DNA from: an uncultured Eubacteriales bacterium
GTDB lineage: Bacteria > Bacillota > Clostridia > Oscillospirales > CAG-272
Assembly (NCBI GenBank): GCA_900546695.1
Contig: URDX01000011.1
Coordinates: forward strand, 1-58,509
Length of the DNA: 58,509 bases
Direction of reading: 5' to 3'
Shown here: piece after piece, positions 25,988-35,273 of the stretch
Layout: each line of letters opens with the position of its first letter
Numbering within the stretch: position 1 is the stretch's first letter
The notes under the pieces: model-generated
Databases searched by the model: none
Told to the model about the DNA's origin: nothing
What the model saw: only the letters and a program-made list of their open reading frames with translations
Position numbers and translations under genes: made by a program

Positions 25988-27658
25988 ATGAAAAAACACA
26001 GAATAATATCCATTTTACTCAGCGCGGTAATGACGGTCAGCTCGGCTTCGCTCTTTTCCGGCAGCGTCGCGGGAGCGGATGCGGTCGGCGACATGAACGG
26101 CTTTCGCCTTATATACAACGGCACCGTAAACTACGCTATCTCGACCGCCCGCTATTCGAGCGAGGGAGGTCCCACCGATGACTACGAGGCGGCAGCCGCT
26201 CTCCAGTCGACGCTTTCTCAGATGTGCGGCGGCGCGCGCTTTGCGCTCTCAACGTCTTATCTCTCCTCACGTAAGCAGGAGATAATCGTCGGCTCCGACA
26301 GCGATCAGGAGAAGCGCGGCATAATTACCGTAGACCGCTCCGGCATCGAGGATGACGGATTTATCATCTGCACATCGGGTGAGCGTATCATAATCACCGG
26401 TAAGACCGGTGAGGGCACGTGGAACGGCGTTGAATACTTCATCAAGAATTGTCTTGATTACGATGTATGGACCGATTCGGCACCCGAAAACGTAAAGAGC
26501 ATAGGCATTCCGAAGGATATAAACGTCGTAGTTAAGGGAGGCGGCGCAGCACCCGAGCTCGAGACCGTCGAGGACAGCGGCGCGTTTGCGACGCATCAGT
26601 ACGGCGATATCGACTACGATACGCTGTTCTCGCACAACGCATACGATAGGCTCAAAAATGCCGTTGTCTGCTACTCGGACGAAACAACGATAGCGAATAT
26701 CATAACCAAGCGCATCCCGCGCGGCAGAATAGTTTACAACTCTCTCTTTGATGTCTGCACCTGCGCAAAGTGCACGGCTGCGGCACGTGAAGAGGGTACC
26801 GAGATGGGAGCATACTTCCGTCTTGTCCGCCGCGCAGCGAGCGAGAACCCGAATACGAGAATAACCATTCTCGCAATGAACCGCACTCTTAAGGCTCCCG
26901 CAACGAGCCTCGGCTCGAATGTCGACGTTATCATATGCGACCGCAAGCTCTGCTCGGCACATTCGGTAGGCAACAGCAGCTGCCCGATAAACCGTGAATT
27001 CGCGGAGAATCTCGCAGCATGGAAGAAGCTGTGCGGCAGCGTTTCGGTTGTGGATTTCACCTCCGATTATTTCCACTTCCCGAGCACCTTCCCGAACCTC
27101 TTTGTTATGCGTGCAAACGCCGCATACTATAAGGCACAGGGCGTTCGCGATGTTTACATGCAGTTTGATACCAAGATGGCAGACCTTGAGTTTGCGGATC
27201 TCCGCTGCTACCTCGCAGACGCGGTCCTGAAGGACCCCGGAATGAGCGAGAGCCGCTATTCCGAGCTCATGAACCGGGCGATAGCTCACTACTACGGCGC
27301 GGAGAACGCCGAGGCTATCCGTGCGTATATCGACCTTGCAACAAATGCTGCAAAGAGCAGCGGCTGCTTCGATATTAACACCCGCCCCGAGAATATCATC
27401 CCGATAAAGACGGGCAGCGGCAGCGGTGTCTACGCATACGACCTTACCTTTGCAAAGGCTGCATATAAGATTTGGAACGATATTCTTCCTTATCCTTCCG
27501 TAGCCGTCAGCGCACGCAGCAGATATTCGCTCGCTGTCTCGAGCAGATATATGGCGAGTGCGGCAAACCACGCTAAAATGCAGTTTAACACATATCTCTC
27601 ACAGACGGTCGAACCTATCGATCGTACGGATGTCGTCCGCGCGGTAATGGGTAAGTAA
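25988..27658 (+). CDS. Secreted DUF4838 protein without dockerin
   Basis: A 556-aa paralogue of the DUF4838 protein at 16658. Signal peptide (1 to about 30, ending GSVAGADA), a GH67N-like N-terminal domain with DDYEAAAALQSTLSQM and QEIIVGSDSD, then the DUF4838 signature: DVCTCAKC (near residue 256) followed by TAAAREEGTEMGAYFRLVRR, KLCSAHSVGNSSCP and DFTSDYFHFPSTFP. The mature N-terminus (AVGDMNGFRLIYNG) sits where the sister protein has its dockerin and could be a residue of one, but this is weak. Start ATG 25988 with AAGGAGGT overlapping the stop codon of the preceding gene, so the two are translationally linked. Activity unknown; location extracellular. Confidence 0.8.
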   Translation: MKKHRIISILLSAVMTVSSASLFSGSVAGADAVGDMNGFRLIYNGTVNYAISTARYSSEGGPTDDYEAAAALQSTLSQMCGGARFALSTSYLSSRKQEIIVGSDSDQEKRGIITVDRSGIEDDGFIICTSGERIIITGKTGEGTWNGVEYFIKNCLDYDVWTDSAPENVKSIGIPKDINVVVKGGGAAPELETVEDSGAFATHQYGDIDYDTLFSHNAYDRLKNAVVCYSDETTIANIITKRIPRGRIVYNSLFDVCTCAKCTAAAREEGTEMGAYFRLVRRAASENPNTRITILAMNRTLKAPATSLGSNVDVIICDRKLCSAHSVGNSSCPINREFAENLAAWKKLCGSVSVVDFTSDYFHFPSTFPNLFVMRANAAYYKAQGVRDVYMQFDTKMADLEFADLRCYLADAVLKDPGMSESRYSELMNRAIAHYYGAENAEAIRAYIDLATNAAKSSGCFDINTRPENIIPIKTGSGSGVYAYDLTFAKAAYKIWNDILPYPSVAVSARSRYSLAVSSRYMASAANHAKMQFNTYLSQTVEPIDRTDVVRAVMGK

Positions 27659-27673
27659 GTCCCCGCCGGATGC

Positions 27674-27702
27674 CGACCGATGCGGCAGCGCCGCGTCGGT
27701 CG
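27674..27702 (+). other. Strong intercistronic hairpin without U-tract
   Basis: CGACCGA-T-GCGGC (27674-27686) pairs with GCCGC-G-TCGGTCG (27690-27702) around a 3-nt loop. About 13 bp, no run of T after it. It lies just after the DUF4838 stop and could protect or separate the upstream mRNA rather than terminate transcription. Confidence 0.5.
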
Positions 27703-27833
27703 TGGCGGCACCGGCATCACTGCCCTTCGGAATCGACACGGATCGCACGGACCGATACGAGACCGACAAAAAAATTGACCGATAATTTTCGGGCTGCGCC
27801 CGAGTCGGCAGATCAGACATGAAAGGGAATAGA

Positions 27834-30023
27834 ATGAACGAAACCAGAAACAAAGGAAAAATGAGTCGACTGCTGTCCGTCCTTCTTGCGGCGGCAACAC
27901 TCTCGTCCTGCCTGTTCTCGGTCGGCATATCGGCTGAGGAGTCGCCCGCGGGCGCTGCACTTTACGTCAGCCCGAACGGGGACGATTCTGCAGCGGGTAC
28001 CGTCGACGCACCGCTACGCACACTCGAGGGCGCACGTGACGCGGTAAGAGAGCTGCGCAAGAGCGGCGACCCCGACGGCGGAATAACCGTATATTTCCGC
28101 GAGGGCGTGTACACACAGCTTGAGTCGCTTGCCCTCACCGCAGAGGACAGCGGCACCGAGACCTGCCCCATTACCTATAAGGCATACGACGGCGAGAAGG
28201 TCGTCATTTCGGGCGGCTACACGCTTGACCCGACAAAGTATACCGTACCAAGCGACGAGATAAAGGCTCGTCTCAACAAGACGGCGCAGGAAAAGGTCGT
28301 TGCATATGACCTCAAGGCTGCTGGCGTTGATTGGTCTGATATCAACACTGATTTTAACGGCGATCCCCGCATCGACAGCCGTCTCTACTACGACGGTATA
28401 CGCGGCTGGACGGGCAGATACCCGAACGACAGCGTTGTCGATTACTCGTACGCCGTCTTCGGCGATACCGTATCGGGAACAAGCTTTGTCGACCCTACGG
28501 GCAGAGTTGCCAAGTGGGCGGAATCCTCGGTAGCCGAGGCTCGCCTGTACGGTACCTTTGAGATAGACTACGAGACCACCTCGGGCTATGTCAAGAGCTA
28601 TAATGCAAAGACCGACCGTGTCACCATCTCCATCGACGGCGGCAGGGGTATGAACAAGAACGGCAGATTCTTCTACTACAACGTTCTTGAAGAGGTCGAT
28701 TCGGTCGGCGAGTATTACATCGACGACGCGACGGGCATGCTCTGCTTCTATGCTCCCGATAACTATAAGGATATCGACGTCAGCTTCGCACTCTGCCGCG
28801 GCAGCATCATAGATGCCGATGTCAGCTACTACACCTTTGACGGACTCGACATCGAGTGCGCTGTTGATAGTCTTATCAGCATCACGGGCGATAACAATAC
28901 TGTCAGCAACTGCGTCGTTCGTGACTGCTCCGATAACGCCATCAACTTTGTCGGTTCTGGCACAACGATATACAATAATGAGATAAGCTATATCGGCGGC
29001 GGCGGTGTTGCAGGCAGGATGCCGAATACCGTTTATATGCAGCATTCCGATACGCTCATTGACAACAATCTCATTCACGATTACGCAGCGCTCCGCCGCA
29101 CCTACAATGCTGCTGTCGGGCTCGGTGAGGTAGCACCCGGTCGTGACGGCGGTTACGGCGTTGTCGTATCGCATAACGAGATCTATAACGGACCGCATCT
29201 TGCGCTCAGCTATCTTTGCCGCGACGCGCTGTTTGAGTATAACTATATTCATAACGTATGCTATGAGGCGGGTGACGCGGGCGCTGTCTACGACGGAACA
29301 TGGCTCTCGAACGGCATGGTATTCCGCAACAATGTCATTCGTGACATCAATAATCCCCATAACCCCTACCTCAACCCGAACGGCTACTACTGCGACGACT
29401 CGGGCGGAGGTAAGCAGGTATACTCTAACATCTTTATCAATATTGACGGCGCGGGCATCTGCACCAGCGGTCAGGATAACGACATTCACGACAATATCCT
29501 GATAAATACGGCGACCGCAACAAAGGGCGACCGCAGCATCTATACCGATTCTCGTTCCTACTATAAGCTCCCCGGTGATAAGACCTCCGGCTGGACGACG
29601 AGTGCGATATTCAATACAGCGGGTCTGAACGGTCTCTGGGCATGGCTTATGCACCCCGAGCTCAACCCCGCATACGGCATCGAGCAGTGGGCGTACAGAT
29701 ACCCCTGGACGATGCTGCTCAAGACTACGAACGTCTATGACAGAGAGGATAGATTTGTTTCGTATGCCTTCGGTGATTCCAAGGTAAGACAGAACGTTCT
29801 CTATCCCGTGACCGATTCTATCTTTACCACGACACAGACTAGGCAGCTTATTTATTTCAGAGATAATCTGAACCTTGAGCGCCTGGATATTCTCGGCTTC
29901 GGCAGCGAGGACGGTGACGACTTTATCGTTCCGAGCGATGCTGATATCTTTGCTCTCCTCCCCGGCTTCAGACCCTGCGATTATGCAAACGTCGGCAGAG
30001 TCACGGTCGAGGGACAGAACTGA
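27834..30023 (+). CDS. GH141-like beta-helix protein E (secreted)
   Basis: A 729-aa paralogue, closest to protein F directly downstream. Both share the ALYVSPNGDDSAAGT, APLRTLEGARDAVREL and PSDEIKARL stretches, suggesting a recent tandem duplication. Signal peptide to about residue 35 (GISAEE). A LSSC within it resembles a lipobox, but a normal cleavage site follows, so lipoprotein status is doubtful. Acidic motifs DAGAVYDGTW and NGYYCDDSGGG are intact, 40 residues apart. ATG 27834 was chosen over ATG 27819 because AAAGGG then sits 7 nt upstream. No dockerin or anchor. Confidence 0.82.
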   Translation: MNETRNKGKMSRLLSVLLAAATLSSCLFSVGISAEESPAGAALYVSPNGDDSAAGTVDAPLRTLEGARDAVRELRKSGDPDGGITVYFREGVYTQLESLALTAEDSGTETCPITYKAYDGEKVVISGGYTLDPTKYTVPSDEIKARLNKTAQEKVVAYDLKAAGVDWSDINTDFNGDPRIDSRLYYDGIRGWTGRYPNDSVVDYSYAVFGDTVSGTSFVDPTGRVAKWAESSVAEARLYGTFEIDYETTSGYVKSYNAKTDRVTISIDGGRGMNKNGRFFYYNVLEEVDSVGEYYIDDATGMLCFYAPDNYKDIDVSFALCRGSIIDADVSYYTFDGLDIECAVDSLISITGDNNTVSNCVVRDCSDNAINFVGSGTTIYNNEISYIGGGGVAGRMPNTVYMQHSDTLIDNNLIHDYAALRRTYNAAVGLGEVAPGRDGGYGVVVSHNEIYNGPHLALSYLCRDALFEYNYIHNVCYEAGDAGAVYDGTWLSNGMVFRNNVIRDINNPHNPYLNPNGYYCDDSGGGKQVYSNIFINIDGAGICTSGQDNDIHDNILINTATATKGDRSIYTDSRSYYKLPGDKTSGWTTSAIFNTAGLNGLWAWLMHPELNPAYGIEQWAYRYPWTMLLKTTNVYDREDRFVSYAFGDSKVRQNVLYPVTDSIFTTTQTRQLIYFRDNLNLERLDILGFGSEDGDDFIVPSDADIFALLPGFRPCDYANVGRVTVEGQN

Positions 30024-30056
30024 GAAGGACAGAACTAAAAGGTACGACGTGCTCCC

Positions 30057-30075
30057 GCGGGGATATCATCCCCGC
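30057..30075 (+). other. Intercistronic hairpin between proteins E and F
   Basis: GCGGGGAT (30057-30064) pairs perfectly with ATCCCCGC (30068-30075) around ATC. There is no U-tract, so it does not look like a terminator. Confidence 0.45.
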
Positions 30076-30218
30076 ACGGGGCATAGGGACAACATGATAT
30101 TGACGGCACCGGTAAGGTGTTCGGCGCATCGTGATGCGGATTCGGTGTGTGCGAGCAGTACAGAAATGTAAATCGCGTTTTTTTACCGCAATTTATTCAG
30201 GACAGAGAGGCAATTGTC

Positions 30219-32387
30219 ATGAAAAAAGGATTACTTGAACTAAGACGCGCTGCCGTTGCAGTGCTTGCCGCAGCTGCGATGGTACTCCCCGCGTCCGTGA
30301 TCCCGTCTGCCGCAGCTGACGAAAAGAGCGCCGTGCTATATGTCAGCCCGAGCGGCGACGATTCGGCGGCGGGCACCGAAGTAGCTCCGCTCCGTACCCT
30401 TGAGGGTGCGCGCAGCGCCGTAAGAGCACTGCGCAGCAGCGGCGATCCCGCGGGCATCACCGTATACCTGCGCGAGGGCGTCTACCGACTGAGCGAGACC
30501 TTCCGTCTTACCGCAGAGGACAGCGGTACCGAGTCCTGCCCCATCACGTACGCCGCATATAACGGCGAGAGCGTAACCGTTACGGGCGGCGCGACGCTTG
30601 ACGCTTCAAAATTCACCGCACCGAGCGATGAGATAAAGGCGCGTCTGCAGGGCGAAAAGGCAAAGGAGAATGTTCTTGCATATGACCTTGCGGCGGACGG
30701 CATTGACACCTCTGCCATCGAAACCACGCAGGGCGGCTCGCATATAGACAGCCGTCTCTACATCGGCGGCGAGCGCATATGGCCCGGCAGATTCCCGAAC
30801 TACGTTGTTCGCGATTCGAGCTATATGTACTTCAATTCGCCGAGCGGCTCGACCTTCGTTGACGTTGATAACCGCGTCAAGAATTGGAAGACGCTTGACG
30901 GCGCACAGATGTACGGCATGTTCGGCACCGACTGGGTCGAATCCTACGGCAGGGTCGCAAGCTACAATGAGCAGAGTAACACCGTCACCGTTTCGGGCGG
31001 CGGAAACCTTTTGAAGAGCGGAAGATATTTCTTCTTCAACGTTCTTGAGGAGGTAGACACCGCGGGCGAGTACTATCTCGATTCCGCAGCGGGTATGCTC
31101 TATCTCTATCCGACCGAGAATTACAAGAGCGAGCCGATACGCTATGCTACCTGCCGCAGCTACGTCATTGACGCAGATGTCGATTATTACACCTTTGACG
31201 GTCTGACGATAGAGTGCGGTGCCGATTCGCTCATGCGCCTGACGGGCGACCGCAATACCGTTTCAAATTCGGTCCTCCGTGACTGCTCCGATACGGGCAT
31301 CTCCTTTACGGGCGACGGAAATGTTATCTATAATAATGAGATAAGCTGCATAGGCGGCGGCGGAATCGTCGGCGAGATGTCGAACACCGCTGAGATGATC
31401 CATTCGCAGACGCTCATCGATAACAACCTCATTCACGATTATGCAGATCTTCACCGCGTTTACAACGGCGCGATAAACATTGGTGCGGTCAGTCCCGGAC
31501 ACGACGGCGGCTTCGGCCTTACCGTAACGCATAACGAGATTTATAACGGTCCGCATCTTGCGATAAGCTATCTCAGCCGTGACTCGCTCTTTGAGTACAA
31601 TTACATCCATAACGTCTGCTATGAGGCAGGCGATGCGGGTGCTATCTACGACGGCACATGGATTTCAAACGGCGTGGTATTCCGCAACAATATCGTAAAG
31701 GATATCCATTCCTCCTATTCACGCAGCTCAAAGACTGAGAACCTTCTTAATCCGAACGGCTATTACTGCGACGATACGGGCGGAGGAAAGCAGGTATATT
31801 CCAACCTGTTCATCAACATAGACGGAAACGCGATCTGCACAAGCGGTCCCGATAATGATATACACGATAATATTATTATCGACGCCGACAAAACGACAAA
31901 GGGTGCTTCCTCGATAAGAGCAGACTCGCGTAACTACTATAAGCTCCCCGGCAGCGACGACGGCTGGGAGAATGTTACCGTATATGATCCTGCCAAGCCC
32001 AACGGTCTGTGGGTATGGTTCTATCTGCCCTCCTTCAACCCGTCCTTCGGCACCGAAAAGTGGGCATTCAGCTATCCCTGGACATCACTTATCAAGACGA
32101 CCAATGTCTATGACGTGAACGACCGCTTTGTTCCGTACGCATACGGTGATTCTAAGATAAGACAGAACGCACTTTGCCCCGGAACCGCTAATGTCGGAGC
32201 GTCTAAGACGTTTACGAGAATTGCAGATCTGAGAGACAATGTCGCATACGAGCTTGTCTCGGATTTCGGCTTTGTCGATTATGACGGAGGCGATTACCGT
32301 ATCGCGGATGACGCAAAGCTCTACGAAAAATTACCGGGCTTCAAGCCATGCGACGCGGCAAACGTCGGCAGACGCACCGCAGACTGA
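30219..32387 (+). CDS. GH141-like beta-helix protein F (secreted)
   Basis: A 722-aa sister of protein E. Signal peptide to about residue 33 (IPSAAADE), the LYVSPSGDDSAAGT block, SCPITYAAYNGESVTVTGG, GEYYLDSAAGMLYLYP and the beta-helix. Acidic motifs DAGAIYDGTW and NGYYCDDTGGG are intact. ATG 30219 has AGAGAGG upstream; the longer frame from 30147 is not a signal peptide. It is the last gene of the long 11.9-32.4 kb run. A gap of 300 bp with its own promoter candidate separates it from the CBM9/cohesin block. Confidence 0.82.
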   Translation: MKKGLLELRRAAVAVLAAAAMVLPASVIPSAAADEKSAVLYVSPSGDDSAAGTEVAPLRTLEGARSAVRALRSSGDPAGITVYLREGVYRLSETFRLTAEDSGTESCPITYAAYNGESVTVTGGATLDASKFTAPSDEIKARLQGEKAKENVLAYDLAADGIDTSAIETTQGGSHIDSRLYIGGERIWPGRFPNYVVRDSSYMYFNSPSGSTFVDVDNRVKNWKTLDGAQMYGMFGTDWVESYGRVASYNEQSNTVTVSGGGNLLKSGRYFFFNVLEEVDTAGEYYLDSAAGMLYLYPTENYKSEPIRYATCRSYVIDADVDYYTFDGLTIECGADSLMRLTGDRNTVSNSVLRDCSDTGISFTGDGNVIYNNEISCIGGGGIVGEMSNTAEMIHSQTLIDNNLIHDYADLHRVYNGAINIGAVSPGHDGGFGLTVTHNEIYNGPHLAISYLSRDSLFEYNYIHNVCYEAGDAGAIYDGTWISNGVVFRNNIVKDIHSSYSRSSKTENLLNPNGYYCDDTGGGKQVYSNLFINIDGNAICTSGPDNDIHDNIIIDADKTTKGASSIRADSRNYYKLPGSDDGWENVTVYDPAKPNGLWVWFYLPSFNPSFGTEKWAFSYPWTSLIKTTNVYDVNDRFVPYAYGDSKIRQNALCPGTANVGASKTFTRIADLRDNVAYELVSDFGFVDYDGGDYRIADDAKLYEKLPGFKPCDAANVGRRTAD

Positions 32388-32688
32388 CGGCAGCATTGCA
32401 GAAAAGCGACGGAGTTTGCGCGCATTCGCGCGGGATGCATGTTTTGCCCGAAGAAGCGTGTCTGCGCACCGATTTTGATGATGTGAAAATACAGCTTTTA
32501 AGGACATATTTTCCCGTCCGGTTCAAAACGGCAAAAAACGCAAAAATTTTTTGAAGAAATTTTGCGTAACCTATTGCAAAAATCACAAAAAAAATGCATA
32601 ATATATATGGGCCTGTTTACAGTGACATTTAAGTGCGTTCTACATAGGCTCACCGTTAACTCCACCTTCCTTAAAAGGAGAAATCATT
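32388..32688. other. Intergenic region before the CBM9/cohesin block
   Basis: No gene. The second half is A-rich and contains the promoter candidate at 32574-32602, leaving a leader of about 80 nt. No clear terminator for the upstream run was found. Confidence 0.5.
32574..32602 (+). promoter_or_regulatory. Possible promoter of the CBM9-like gene at 32689
   Basis: TTGCAA (32574-32579), 17-bp spacer, CATAAT (32597-32602), in an A-rich context. One base off in the -10 and one in the -35. Confidence 0.45.
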
Positions 32689-33738
32689 ATGAAAAAATTG
32701 ATTCTGTTCGCTATGGCGGCAGCGCTTTGTCTCTCCATGCTTATCGTTCCGGTAAGCGCCGGGATGAGCGGCGAATCCGCACTTAAGTGGACACCTGTGA
32801 TCGACGGTAAGATCGACGAGGCTTATCTCCAGTCTGTCTCCATCGAGCACGAGTTTCCCTCCGAGAAAAGCAGCGCCAACTACTGGGGCAGCGGAAAGTT
32901 TGCATTCAAGGACGCCGCTGACGGCGTTGTCGGCTACACGACCGATTACGGTTGGGATGCTGCTGCTACCTCCTACATCCTCTGGGATGATACGAGCCTT
33001 TATGTTGCAGTCCGCGTGACCGATGATGATGTTACCGGCGTTTCCGACGCAAAGCTCGCCGAGGCTGTTGCCGATATCGGCGACTACGGTCTTTGGCTCA
33101 CCGACCAGATCACCGTTTACCTTACCTACAAGGGTATGACCTCTACCATCCGTGTAGAGGCGCTCGGCAGATACGGCGCAGAGTGGGACGGCGACGGTTA
33201 TGCCGGCTGGGTCGATTGGGCTCGTTGGCACAACCAGGATCCCAACCGAGAGAACGGTCTGTATGCGGTTACCTATACAAGCTACGGCTATATCGTTGAG
33301 ATGCAGCTTCCGCTGAACGACAGTGTTGCGAGTAAGATACTCAAGAACGGCGGTAAGTTTGACTTCGGTATGTCAATGTGCGATATCCCGATGGACTTCC
33401 AGTACGGTCTCCATCAGGGTAAGCTTGCTGAGGGCATCGAAGAATACGGCTTTAACGTCGACGATTTCATGATGCTTAGCGATGTCGGAACCTACGGCGG
33501 AGGTAAGTATAAGATAAAGCTTGCCGATCAGGCACCCGATACCTCTAAGTTCACTACTGCGGATGGTACCGGCACAAACGAGTCTACCGGAACGGCTCCC
33601 GCAGGTGCGAGCAGCACAGGCGGTACGACCGGCGGTACTGCGGGCGGCTCCGCCGCAACAGGTGACGCGGGTATTGCCGTAGCAGCTGCAACTCTTCTCG
33701 CTGCAGGCGCTTTCCTCGTTATCAAGAAGCACAGATAA
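32689..33738 (+). CDS. CBM9-like surface protein with sortase-like C-terminal tail (1)
   Basis: A 349-aa secreted protein: signal peptide (1-24, VSAG), then a CBM9/DOMON-like sugar-binding fold. Typical strands are TPVIDGKIDEAYLQ, SYILWDDTSLYVAVRVTDDD and YGYIVEMQLPL. A Thr/Gly/Ser-rich linker follows (about 295-322), then a tail with sorting-signal layout: SAATGDAG, hydrophobic stretch AVAAATLLAAGAFLVI, then KKHR. The xxTGDAG replaces the canonical LPxTG. This would display a glycan-binding domain on the wall or membrane. AAAAGGAG precedes the ATG. It is one of four CBM9-like proteins in 7 kb. Binding specificity unknown. Confidence 0.8.
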   Translation: MKKLILFAMAAALCLSMLIVPVSAGMSGESALKWTPVIDGKIDEAYLQSVSIEHEFPSEKSSANYWGSGKFAFKDAADGVVGYTTDYGWDAAATSYILWDDTSLYVAVRVTDDDVTGVSDAKLAEAVADIGDYGLWLTDQITVYLTYKGMTSTIRVEALGRYGAEWDGDGYAGWVDWARWHNQDPNRENGLYAVTYTSYGYIVEMQLPLNDSVASKILKNGGKFDFGMSMCDIPMDFQYGLHQGKLAEGIEEYGFNVDDFMMLSDVGTYGGGKYKIKLADQAPDTSKFTTADGTGTNESTGTAPAGASSTGGTTGGTAGGSAATGDAGIAVAAATLLAAGAFLVIKKHR

Positions 33739-34026
33739 AGCGGTCTGAGTCCGAACATAATATTATATGTACGGTCTATCCGATGTAAAGGTCGGATACA
33801 CGGCGGCAGAGGTCAATGATCGCGCCGCACCTGCCGCGCATGGCAGCGGAGCCGCACGGCGGACGAGCTGACGCGCTGCAGACATGCGGGCGAATGCCTG
33901 CATGATATTAAACATAATATGTTATTAAGCACGGTCGGGCTCGACGCTATGCGGCTTGATTCGGGGTCATAGGCGGACACACGGTCCGTCGGATCCAAGC
34001 TTAAAATACAAAAAGGAGCAAAAGAA

Positions 34027-35217
34027 ATGAAAAAGACAATCAGTGTGCTTATGGCTGCTGCAATGCTCGCATCTTCGGCTGCTGCATTCAGCACATTTGC
34101 AGATGCTACCGAGGGCGCAGGCGGAGAGGAAGCTACCTATTCCGATAAGGTCCTGAACTGCGGCAAGTATGTTCCCGAGATCGACGGCGAGATCGACGAA
34201 GAATATTATCAGTCCTACCGCGTTGTCCATAAGTTCAACAGAGACAGATACTGGGCAAACGACAGCATAAACGGTAAGTCGTATAACGGTGATTATCTCC
34301 CTGAGGATGCTACCGAAGAGCAGAAGAATGCCATGATTGAGGATTACTTCCAGAACCATGCCGTTGAAGCTACCTCTTACTTCCTTTGGGACAGCGATAA
34401 CTACCTCTACCTTGCTATCGAGGTTAAGGATGATACCGTCACTAAGATCACCGAAGAGAAGTATAAGCTGGCTCTCGAAAAGGGCACAGCCGATGTCGGT
34501 CTGTGGCTCATCGACGACGTAATGCCCATGTTCTGGTGGCCGAGTCAGAATATCCAGTTTACGGCAACCGTAGATGCGGGCGGTTACTGCGGATATGTCA
34601 AAGACAACTCTTGGATCGAGTGGAACGGCTGGAGTCGTAACGAGAAGGGCGAGGCAACCTATAACGGTCATGGCTATAACCAGGAAGAGGGTTATTGGGC
34701 TGTTAAGCTTACCGAGACCGGCTACGTTGTAGAAATGGCGCTTCCGTTCAAGGCTGTCTGCACCGATATTCTCTGTGAGAATAAGGGCGAAGGCAGAAAG
34801 GAAGTCGGCTATATGAAGTACGGTCTTATGGTATGCGATACTCCTGAGGACTTCAGATACGGCAGAGACGAGGGTATATGGCATGAGACCGGTGAGTATG
34901 TAGAGGGCTTCCAGGCAAGAGACTTTATGATCCTCAACGACCTCGGAGAGTATAACAATCCTACTAACGTGGTTCGCTTTACCGAGGCCCAGGTTACGCC
35001 TCCCGCACCTCCTGTTCCTGAGTATGAGGTCGGCGATATCAACGGCGACAGTAAGATCGACACCAAGGATCTTATCCGCCTTATGAAGTACATCGCTTCC
35101 AAGGGTGAGGGTGTCGAGGCTTACGGAGCTGACCTTAACGAGGACGGCGTCGTTGATACTAAGGACCTTATCCGTCTTATGAAGCTGATGGTTTCAAAGC
35201 CTGAGACAAACGCATAA
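34027..35217 (+). CDS. CBM9-like protein with C-terminal dockerin
   Basis: A 396-aa secreted protein: signal peptide (1-25, FSTFADA), CBM9-like domain (about 35-315, with YVPEIDGEIDEEYYQ, SYFLWDSDNYLYLAIEVKDD and TGYVVEMALPF), a short Pro-rich linker and a C-terminal dockerin (about 337-392). Both dockerin loops are canonical (DINGDSKIDTKDLIRLMK; DLNEDGVVDTKDLIRLMK). Where the neighbouring CBM9-like proteins carry a sorting-type tail, this one carries a dockerin, so it should attach through a cohesin. The cohesin gene starts 56 bp downstream. AAAAAGGAG precedes the ATG. It probably delivers glycan binding to the complex. Confidence 0.87.
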   Translation: MKKTISVLMAAAMLASSAAAFSTFADATEGAGGEEATYSDKVLNCGKYVPEIDGEIDEEYYQSYRVVHKFNRDRYWANDSINGKSYNGDYLPEDATEEQKNAMIEDYFQNHAVEATSYFLWDSDNYLYLAIEVKDDTVTKITEEKYKLALEKGTADVGLWLIDDVMPMFWWPSQNIQFTATVDAGGYCGYVKDNSWIEWNGWSRNEKGEATYNGHGYNQEEGYWAVKLTETGYVVEMALPFKAVCTDILCENKGEGRKEVGYMKYGLMVCDTPEDFRYGRDEGIWHETGEYVEGFQARDFMILNDLGEYNNPTNVVRFTEAQVTPPAPPVPEYEVGDINGDSKIDTKDLIRLMKYIASKGEGVEAYGADLNEDGVVDTKDLIRLMKLMVSKPETNA

Positions 35218-35231
35218 GCTGAGCGGTCGAT

Positions 35232-35253
35232 GCAGGACCCGCACGGGTCCTGC
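35232..35253 (+). other. Hairpin between the dockerin and first cohesin genes
   Basis: GCAGGACCCG (35232-35241) and CGGGTCCTGC (35244-35253) form a perfect stem with no U-tract. It lies between two genes that are probably co-transcribed; possible mRNA stabiliser. Confidence 0.5.
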
Positions 35254-35273
35254 GACAGATCCGAACATATATT

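Noticed and set aside
24520..26124. A 534-codon antisense open frame across beta-helix gene D and the next gene
   Set aside because: It spans two well-supported sense genes and has no recognisable protein content.
27834..27935. Lipoprotein signal (LSSC) in beta-helix protein E
   Set aside because: A typical signal peptidase I site (ISA-EE) follows, and the paralogues are ordinary secreted proteins.
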